Source: Actinomycetes bacterium
Lineage (GTDB): Bacteria; Actinomycetota; Actinomycetes; Actinomycetales; Actinomycetaceae
Assembly: GCA_023426345.1 (NCBI GenBank)
Contig: JAFAAX010000114.1
Span: 1-9,950 of the forward strand
DNA: 9,950 nt
Reading direction: 5' to 3'
A model generated the notes under the pieces. The model saw nothing but the letters and a program-made list of their open reading frames with translations. It ran no database searches and was not told the DNA's origin. How positions within the stretch are numbered: the first letter of the stretch is position 1; each line of letters opens with the position of its first letter. Shown piece after piece: positions 5,355-9,950 of the stretch. The position numbers and the translations under genes were made by a program.

Positions 5355-6244
5355 TGGCCGACGAGACCCCCAGGTCCCTGCTCGACCGCGTGATGCGGCC
5401 GGGTCCCAGCCGGGACCACATGCCGCTGGCCGCCACGGGCCGGGCCGGGCGCAACCTCCCGGCGGCCGTGGCGACGGCCGTCGTGCTCATCGGAGCGTTC
5501 GCGCTCGCGCTGTGGCTGTGGCGGCCGGGGTTCGTCGCGCTGGTGGTCCTCCTCGCCCTGGGGGCCACCTGGGAGCTGGGCGGCGCGTTCGCCCGCGTCG
5601 GCGTCACCCTGGCGATGCCGCCGATCTACGTCGGCACGATCGGCATCCTCGTGTGCACCTGGACGCTGGGACTGGAGGCGGCGCTCATCGCGATGTACCT
5701 CACGGTCTTCGTCGTCATCGCCTGGCGCCTACTGGAGGGGCCTGCCGATGACCGGATCCGCGACGTCGTCACCTCGATCTTCGCCGTCGTCTACGTGCCG
5801 TTCCTCGCCTCGTTCGTCGTCCTCATGCTGACGGGGGACCGCTCGCCCTGGTGGGTGGTCGTCTTCATCGTCGTGACCATCTCCAACGACATCGGAGGAT
5901 GGGCGGCGGGCGTCCTGTTCGGACGCCACCCGATGAGCCCCCGCATCTCCCCGAAGAAGTCGTGGGAGGGCTTCGCGGGCTCCGTCCTGATGTGCGTCGG
6001 CGTGGCCGTGGCGTCCTTGGCGCTGCTGGGCGCCCCCTGGTGGTGGGGGCCGATCCTGGGCGCGGCCGCGGCGGTGGTGGGCACCGTCGGGGACCTCACC
6101 GAGTCGATGATCAAGCGTGAGGTCGGTCTCAAGGACATGTCGAATATCCTGCCCGGCCACGGCGGGATCCTGGACCGTCTGGACTCCCTGCTGATGACCG
6201 CGCCGATGTTCTCCCTCGTGCTCGGTCTGGCCATGGGGGGATGA
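5354..6244 (+). CDS. cdsA: Phosphatidate cytidylyltransferase (CDP-diacylglycerol synthase)
   Basis: An integral membrane enzyme that makes CDP-diacylglycerol from phosphatidic acid and CTP, the branch point for phosphatidylglycerol, cardiolipin and phosphatidylinositol. The 296-residue product has a soluble N-terminus of about 33 residues and then roughly eight hydrophobic segments (about 36-55, 57-76, 88-105, 107-126, 139-160, 166-187, 207-226, 229-247). The CdsA signature is complete at 251-277: SMIKR, then KDMSN, then PGHGGILDRLD, with the metal-binding acidic residues. The conserved ISPKKSWEGFAGS lies at 198-210. The ATG overlaps the frr stop by one base (TGATG). No good SD is near, since AAGGAG at 5328-5333 is about 20 bases away, so reinitiation after frr is likely. 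In actinobacteria frr-cdsA-rlmN is a common order. Confidence 0.95.
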   Translation: MADETPRSLLDRVMRPGPSRDHMPLAATGRAGRNLPAAVATAVVLIGAFALALWLWRPGFVALVVLLALGATWELGGAFARVGVTLAMPPIYVGTIGILVCTWTLGLEAALIAMYLTVFVVIAWRLLEGPADDRIRDVVTSIFAVVYVPFLASFVVLMLTGDRSPWWVVVFIVVTISNDIGGWAAGVLFGRHPMSPRISPKKSWEGFAGSVLMCVGVAVASLALLGAPWWWGPILGAAAAVVGTVGDLTESMIKREVGLKDMSNILPGHGGILDRLDSLLMTAPMFSLVLGLAMGG

Positions 6245-6251
6245 TGGGGGC

Positions 6252-7559
6252 ATGGCGCTGACGGAATCACCAGGCAGGCCCCGCGCGGGCGGGACGGTGG
6301 GCACCGCCCTGCCGGCGCGCCCGGTCGCCCCGGCGCGCCGCGAGGTGCGTCCGACGGATCAGGCCCCCGAGGGCGCGACGACGCCCGACGCGCGACCGGT
6401 GCTGTCGTTCACGGCGAAGCGGCGCGGCAAGGCGCCCTCCCACCTGGCCGACCTGGACCTGGCCGGCCGCAAGAGGGTCCTGGCCGAGGCCGGACTGCCC
6501 GGATTCCGCGCCGACCAGCTCTCCCGTCACTACTTCGAGCACTTCACCACGGATCCGCGGCGGATGAGCGACATCCCGCCGGCGATGCGCGACCAGGTGG
6601 CCCAGACGCTGCTGCCGTGCCTGGTCACCCCCGTGGCCGCCCTGGAGGCGGACCACGGCCGCACGATCAAGCACCTGTGGCAGCTGTTCGACGGCGCCCG
6701 CGTGGAATCCGTGCTCATGCGATACCCGGACCGCACCACGCTGTGCGTGTCGTCCCAAGCCGGATGCGGGATGGCCTGCCCCTTCTGCGCGACGGGGCAG
6801 ATGGGGCTCACCCGCAACCTGTCGACGGCGGAGATCGTCGACCAGGTCCGCCTCGCGCAGCGGGCGTGCGCCGACGGGGACCTGGCGGGCGGGCCCACGC
6901 GCCTCTCGAACGTCGTGTTCATGGGGATGGGCGAGCCGCTGGCCAACTATCGCGCGCTGATCCAGGCGCTGCACCGCCTCGTCGACCCGTGCCCGGAGGG
7001 CTTCGGGCTGTCCGCGCGCAACATCACGGTGTCGACGGTGGGGCTGGTCCCCGCCATCGGGAGGCTGGAGCGCGAGGGGCTGCCCGTCACGCTGGCGGTG
7101 TCGCTCCACGCGCCCGACGACGACCTGCGCGACGAGCTCATCCCGATCAACTCCCGGTGGAAGGTCGGCGAACTGCTGGACGCGGCCCGGCACTACTTCC
7201 TGGCGACCGGGCGGCGCGTGTCCATCGAGTACGCGCTCATCAAGGACATGAACGATCAGCCGTGGCGGGCGCAGCTCCTCGCCGATGAGCTCAACCGCCG
7301 CGGGCACGGCTGGGTCCACGTCAACCCGATCCCCCTGAACCCCACGCCGGGCTCGATCTGGACGGCATCGACGCGACGCGCCCAGAATATGTTCGTCGAG
7401 ACGCTGCGCGCGGCCGGGATCCCCACCACGATCCGGGACACGCGCGGGTCCGACATCGACGGCGCCTGCGGCCAGCTGGCCACCGCCGTGCAGCATCGTG
7501 AGCGCAGACGGGCGGCGCGTGAGGCCACCGCCCCCATGGACGAGCAGGAGGCAGGATGA
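6252..7559 (+). CDS. rlmN: Dual-specificity RNA methyltransferase RlmN (radical SAM)
   Basis: A radical SAM enzyme that methylates C2 of A2503 in 23S rRNA and of A37 in some tRNAs, supporting translational accuracy. The 435 residues contain the [4Fe-4S] motif CGMACPFC (C172, C176, C179), the RlmN-specific C165 in TLCVSSQ and the methyl-carrying C406 in GACGQL. The SAM-binding GMGEPL (225-230) and VSLHAP (283-288) are also present. All catalytic residues are present, so an active enzyme is expected. The core family homology begins near residue 50 (PVLSFTAKRRGKAPSHLADL). Residues 1-49 are a Pro/Ala/Arg/Thr-rich, probably disordered extension. The ATG at 6252 has only a G-rich run (6245-6250) as SD, so a later start such as a GTG near residue 32 remains possible. 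It lies 7 bases after cdsA and overlaps the next gene by ATGA. Confidence 0.95.
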   Translation: MALTESPGRPRAGGTVGTALPARPVAPARREVRPTDQAPEGATTPDARPVLSFTAKRRGKAPSHLADLDLAGRKRVLAEAGLPGFRADQLSRHYFEHFTTDPRRMSDIPPAMRDQVAQTLLPCLVTPVAALEADHGRTIKHLWQLFDGARVESVLMRYPDRTTLCVSSQAGCGMACPFCATGQMGLTRNLSTAEIVDQVRLAQRACADGDLAGGPTRLSNVVFMGMGEPLANYRALIQALHRLVDPCPEGFGLSARNITVSTVGLVPAIGRLEREGLPVTLAVSLHAPDDDLRDELIPINSRWKVGELLDAARHYFLATGRRVSIEYALIKDMNDQPWRAQLLADELNRRGHGWVHVNPIPLNPTPGSIWTASTRRAQNMFVETLRAAGIPTTIRDTRGSDIDGACGQLATAVQHRERRRAAREATAPMDEQEAG

Positions 7560-8107
7560 GCGACGCGTTCCCGTCCGTCGGTGTGATGAGGAAGGGCTAC
7601 GACCCCGACCTGGTCGACCAGTTCTTCGAGGAGGCGCGCCGCGCGTACGAGGGCGGCGTGCCGGCGGAGCGCTTCAGCGCCGAGCAGGTCCGCCAGGCCA
7701 CGTTCTCCCTCAAGCGCCACGGCTACCGCATCGACGCCGTGGATGCGGCGATGAACCGCCTGGAGGCGGCTTTCGTCCAACGCGACCGCGCCGACCACGT
7801 CGCCGTCAACGGCGAGTCGGCGTGGTACGAGCGCGTGGCGGACCGCGCGACCACCCTCTACCCGCGTCTGCTGCGCCCCCGCGGCGAGCGCTTCTCCCAC
7901 CCCGCCCGCGGCCGCGGCTACGACGCCGAGCCCGTCGACGATCTGCTCGACCGCCTCGCCGACTACTTCGACGACCGGGGCGACATCACGGTCGACGACA
8001 TCCGGCATGCGGTGTTCGCGCCGAAGAAGGGCGCGCGCGCCTACAGGGAGGGCCCGGTCGACGCCTACCTGGGACGCGCCGTGGAGATCCTCCTCGCGGT
8101 CAGCTGA
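7556..8107 (+). CDS. DivIVA-domain repeat protein
   Basis: A 183-residue soluble protein related to the N-terminal lipid-binding motif of DivIVA. Four copies of an F-x(n)-GY-x(3,4)-VD-x(n) motif can be seen: F5...GY(14-15)...VD(20-21), F50...GY(56-57)...VD(62-63), F113...GY(121-122)...VD(127-128) and F154...AY(162-163)...VD(168-169). They form two pairs, each joined by a similar linker (FSAEQVRQATF at 40-50, ITVDDIRHAVF at 144-154), so the protein looks like a duplicated unit of about 75 to 80 residues. The long coiled coil of true DivIVA/Wag31 is missing, as are membrane segments. Established families of such proteins are annotated only as DivIVA domain repeat proteins; a role at membranes or cell poles is inference. 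The start has AGGAGG at 7546-7551 and overlaps rlmN by four bases; dxr follows after one base. Confidence 0.88.
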   Translation: MSDAFPSVGVMRKGYDPDLVDQFFEEARRAYEGGVPAERFSAEQVRQATFSLKRHGYRIDAVDAAMNRLEAAFVQRDRADHVAVNGESAWYERVADRATTLYPRLLRPRGERFSHPARGRGYDAEPVDDLLDRLADYFDDRGDITVDDIRHAVFAPKKGARAYREGPVDAYLGRAVEILLAVS

Positions 8108-8108
8108 C

Positions 8109-9320
8109 ATGGCCTCCGACGCGCGCGACATCGTCGTGCTGGGCTCGACGGGATCGATCGGGACGCAGGCGCTCGACGTCGTCGCCTCGCATCCCGGACG
8201 CTTCCGCGTGCGTGCCCTGGCCGCCGGCGGGGGGCATCCCGGGCTCCTCGTCGAGCAGACGCTCCGTTGGCGCCCGGAGGCCGTCGCGATCGCGGCGGGG
8301 TCGCCCTCGTCCGTCGCGGAGGCCCTGCGGGCCCGGGACCCCCGCGGCCCCCTCCCCGAGATCCTCGCGGGGCCCGACGCCGCCGCGCAGCTGGCGGGCG
8401 CGTTCCCGGACGCCACCGTGCTCAACGGCATCACCGGGGGAGTGGGGCTCGCGCCGACGCTCGCCGCGCTGAAGGCGGGCTCCACGCTCGCGCTGGCGAA
8501 CAAGGAGTCCCTGGTGGTCGGCGGCGCGCTGGTGCGCCGGGCCATGGTCCGCCCCGGGCAGATCGTGCCGGTGGACTCCGAGCACTCCGCGATCGCGCAG
8601 TCCCTGGCGGCGGGCGTCCACGAGCGCGGGCTCACCTCGCCGGTGCTCACCGGGCGCTCCGAGGTCGCCTCCCTGGTCCTGACGGCGTCGGGCGGGCCCT
8701 TCCGCGGACGGACCCGCGCGTCCCTGGCCGGCGTCACGCCCGGACAGGCGCTCGCCCACCCGACGTGGCGCATGGGGCCGGTCGTCACGGTCAACTCCTC
8801 GACGCTGGTCAACAAGGGCCTCGAGCTCATCGAGGCCCACCTGCTGTTCGACGTCGCGCCCGAGCGCATCCTCACGGTCGTCCACCCGCAGTCGATCGTC
8901 CATTCGATGGTGACCTGGAGGGACGGGGCCACCGTCCTCCAGGCGTCGCCGCCGGACATGCGGCTGCCCATCGCCCTGGGGCTGTCCTGGCCCGAGCGCC
9001 TGCCCGACGTCGAGCGCCCGCTGGCCTGGGACGCCGACCAGTCCTGGACGTTCGAGCCCGTCGACGCGGAGACGTTCCCCGCCGTCGGCCTGGCGCGCGA
9101 GGCGGTGGGGGCCTCGGCGACGCACCCGGCGGTCCTCAACGCCGCCAACGAGGTGCTGGTCGAGGCCTTCCTGCGGGGGAGCCTGCCCTGGCTCGGCATC
9201 GTCGACACGCTGGAGGACGTCGTCGCGGCCCACGAGGGCGTCGCCGACCCGACCCTGGAGGACGTCCTGGCCGTCGAGGAGTGGGCGCGCGCCCGCGCCG
9301 CGGAGGCCGTGGGCCGATGA
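8109..9320 (+). CDS. dxr: 1-deoxy-D-xylulose 5-phosphate reductoisomerase
   Basis: The second enzyme of the MEP pathway, converting DXP to MEP with NADPH and a divalent metal, for isoprenoids including undecaprenyl and quinone chains. It is the target of fosmidomycin. The 403-residue product begins with the NADPH-binding GSTGSIG (12-18). It has LANKESLVVGG (129-139), metal ligands D156 and E158 in VDSEHSAI (155-162), the ASGGPFRG loop (193-200), HPTWRMG (217-223) and the third ligand E239 in LVNKGLELIEA (233-243). The C-terminal helical domain includes HPAVLNAANEVLVEAFL (339-355). Length is typical. The start at 8109 gives the usual short N-terminus; an in-frame reading from 8007 runs through the DivIVA-like gene and is rejected. 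No clear SD is seen, but the gene starts one base after the previous stop, so coupling is likely. Confidence 0.97.
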   Translation: MASDARDIVVLGSTGSIGTQALDVVASHPGRFRVRALAAGGGHPGLLVEQTLRWRPEAVAIAAGSPSSVAEALRARDPRGPLPEILAGPDAAAQLAGAFPDATVLNGITGGVGLAPTLAALKAGSTLALANKESLVVGGALVRRAMVRPGQIVPVDSEHSAIAQSLAAGVHERGLTSPVLTGRSEVASLVLTASGGPFRGRTRASLAGVTPGQALAHPTWRMGPVVTVNSSTLVNKGLELIEAHLLFDVAPERILTVVHPQSIVHSMVTWRDGATVLQASPPDMRLPIALGLSWPERLPDVERPLAWDADQSWTFEPVDAETFPAVGLAREAVGASATHPAVLNAANEVLVEAFLRGSLPWLGIVDTLEDVVAAHEGVADPTLEDVLAVEEWARARAAEAVGR

Positions 9321-9950
9321 GCTCCCTCGTCGGGATCCTCGTCATCGTCGTCGGACTGCTGATCTCCGTGGCCCTCCACGAGCTCGGCCACCTGGTCCCC
9401 GCGAAGCGCTTCGGGGTCCTGGTCCCCGAGTACTCGGTGGGCTTCGGGCCGGCGCTGGCGTCGGGCGCGCGACGGGGGACCCGCTACGTGCTGCGCGCGA
9501 TCCTCCTGGGCGGCTACGTCCGCATCGCCGGCATGTACGCCCCGGCGCGCCCGGGCACGCCCACCGTCACCCGTCGGGGCGCGCCGACACTGGCGGAGGA
9601 GGCGCGCCGCGCCAGCGCCGCGGACCTCGACGGAGCGCGCGGGCGCCCCTTCTACGAGCTGCCGGCGGGGCGCAAGGCCGTCGTCATGCTGGGCGGACCC
9701 GCCGTCAACCTCCTGATCAGCGTCGCGCTCATCGGCGTCCTGTTCCTCGGGATCGGCGTCGCGACGCCCACCACCACGCTGGAGGCGGTGCCCCAGACCG
9801 TGGCGACCTCGGCGGACGGCGCGACCGCCCCCGGACCGGCCGCCGCCGCGGGGATCGCGCCGGGGGACACGATCGTGTCGTGGGACGGCGTCGCGACGCG
9901 GACATGGGACGAGGTCCGCGCGGCCGTCGCGGCCTCCGACGGCTCGGCCG
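9317..9950 (+). CDS. Site-2 intramembrane metalloprotease (M50, Rip1/RseP family), 5' part
   Basis: The first 211 residues of an M50 zinc protease that cleaves transmembrane substrates such as anti-sigma factors; the 3' part lies beyond the window. TM1 (about 4-26) contains the active-site HELGH (21-25). After it come VGFGPAL (41-47), the GGYVRIAGM membrane loop (65-73) and a charged cytoplasmic loop (about 76-120). A second hydrophobic segment preceded by the conserved GGPAVNLLIS (126-135) runs to about 148, followed by the beginning of a PDZ domain (GIAPGDTIVSWDG, 179-191). The second metal motif (NxxPxxxLDG) is not yet reached. The ATG overlaps the dxr stop by ATGA. The order dxr-rip1-ispG is typical in actinobacteria, so ispG is expected next. 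The gene is best matched to the Rip1/RseP group; the exact substrate is unknown. Confidence 0.95.
   Translation, partial: MSSLVGILVIVVGLLISVALHELGHLVPAKRFGVLVPEYSVGFGPALASGARRGTRYVLRAILLGGYVRIAGMYAPARPGTPTVTRRGAPTLAEEARRASAADLDGARGRPFYELPAGRKAVVMLGGPAVNLLISVALIGVLFLGIGVATPTTTLEAVPQTVATSADGATAPGPAAAAGIAPGDTIVSWDGVATRTWDEVRAAVAASDGSA

Noticed and set aside
8007..8108. N-terminal extension of dxr by 34 residues
   Set aside because: The extra residues are Arg-rich, overlap the DivIVA-like gene in another frame, and precede the normal start just ahead of the Rossmann motif.
7256..9391. Minus-strand frame of 711 codons opposite rlmN, the DivIVA-like gene and dxr
   Set aside because: It lies antisense to three firmly identified genes, and its composition (Ser/Arg/Ala-rich) is typical of an antisense frame in GC-rich DNA.

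Overview
This is a very GC-rich (roughly 70% or more by eye) actinobacterial chromosome segment. Gene order, protein style and a DivIVA-repeat protein point to the Actinomycetales, most likely an Actinomycetaceae member such as Actinomyces or a relative. The genus is inference. The window is mainly conserved core genome, with no sign of phage, IS, CRISPR, tRNA or rRNA genes.

Layout. The left end holds the 3' end of a tyrosine recombinase, probably xerC. It converges, with 5 bases between stop codons, on a minus-strand gene for a secreted LytM/M23-fold protein that has lost its general-base histidines. Next, also on the minus strand, is a membrane protein made of two fused YdcZ/DUF606 (DMT superfamily) halves. 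A 393-base divergent intergenic region follows. It carries a perfect 10-bp inverted repeat, a -10-like hexamer, and a leader of about 185 nt ahead of rpsB that can fold into four successive GC-rich hairpins.

From there to the right end everything is on the plus strand: rpsB (S2), tsf (EF-Ts), a 15-bp-stem hairpin, pyrH (UMP kinase), frr (ribosome recycling factor), cdsA (CDP-DAG synthase), rlmN (23S rRNA/tRNA A2503/A37 methyltransferase), a DivIVA-domain repeat protein, dxr (DXP reductoisomerase) and the 5' part of a site-2 protease (rip1/rseP family), cut by the window end.

How the genes fit together. rpsB-tsf is the classical translation pair and probably has its own promoter and leader-based control. 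The hairpin after tsf may end or thin out that transcript. pyrH through the site-2 protease is tightly packed: frr/cdsA share one base, rlmN/DivIVA and dxr/site-2 protease overlap by ATGA, and the other gaps are 1 to 7 bases except pyrH-frr, where the frr SD lies in the end of pyrH. This suggests a translationally coupled operon linking nucleotide supply (UMP kinase), translation (RRF, RlmN), phospholipid and isoprenoid precursor synthesis (CdsA, Dxr) and envelope functions (DivIVA-like protein, intramembrane protease).

The points most worth a second look are the multi-hairpin rpsB leader, the DivIVA-like protein built of four DivIVA-type motifs in two duplicated pairs with no coiled coil, the pseudo-catalytic M23 protein, and two small repeat structures in the intergenic regions.
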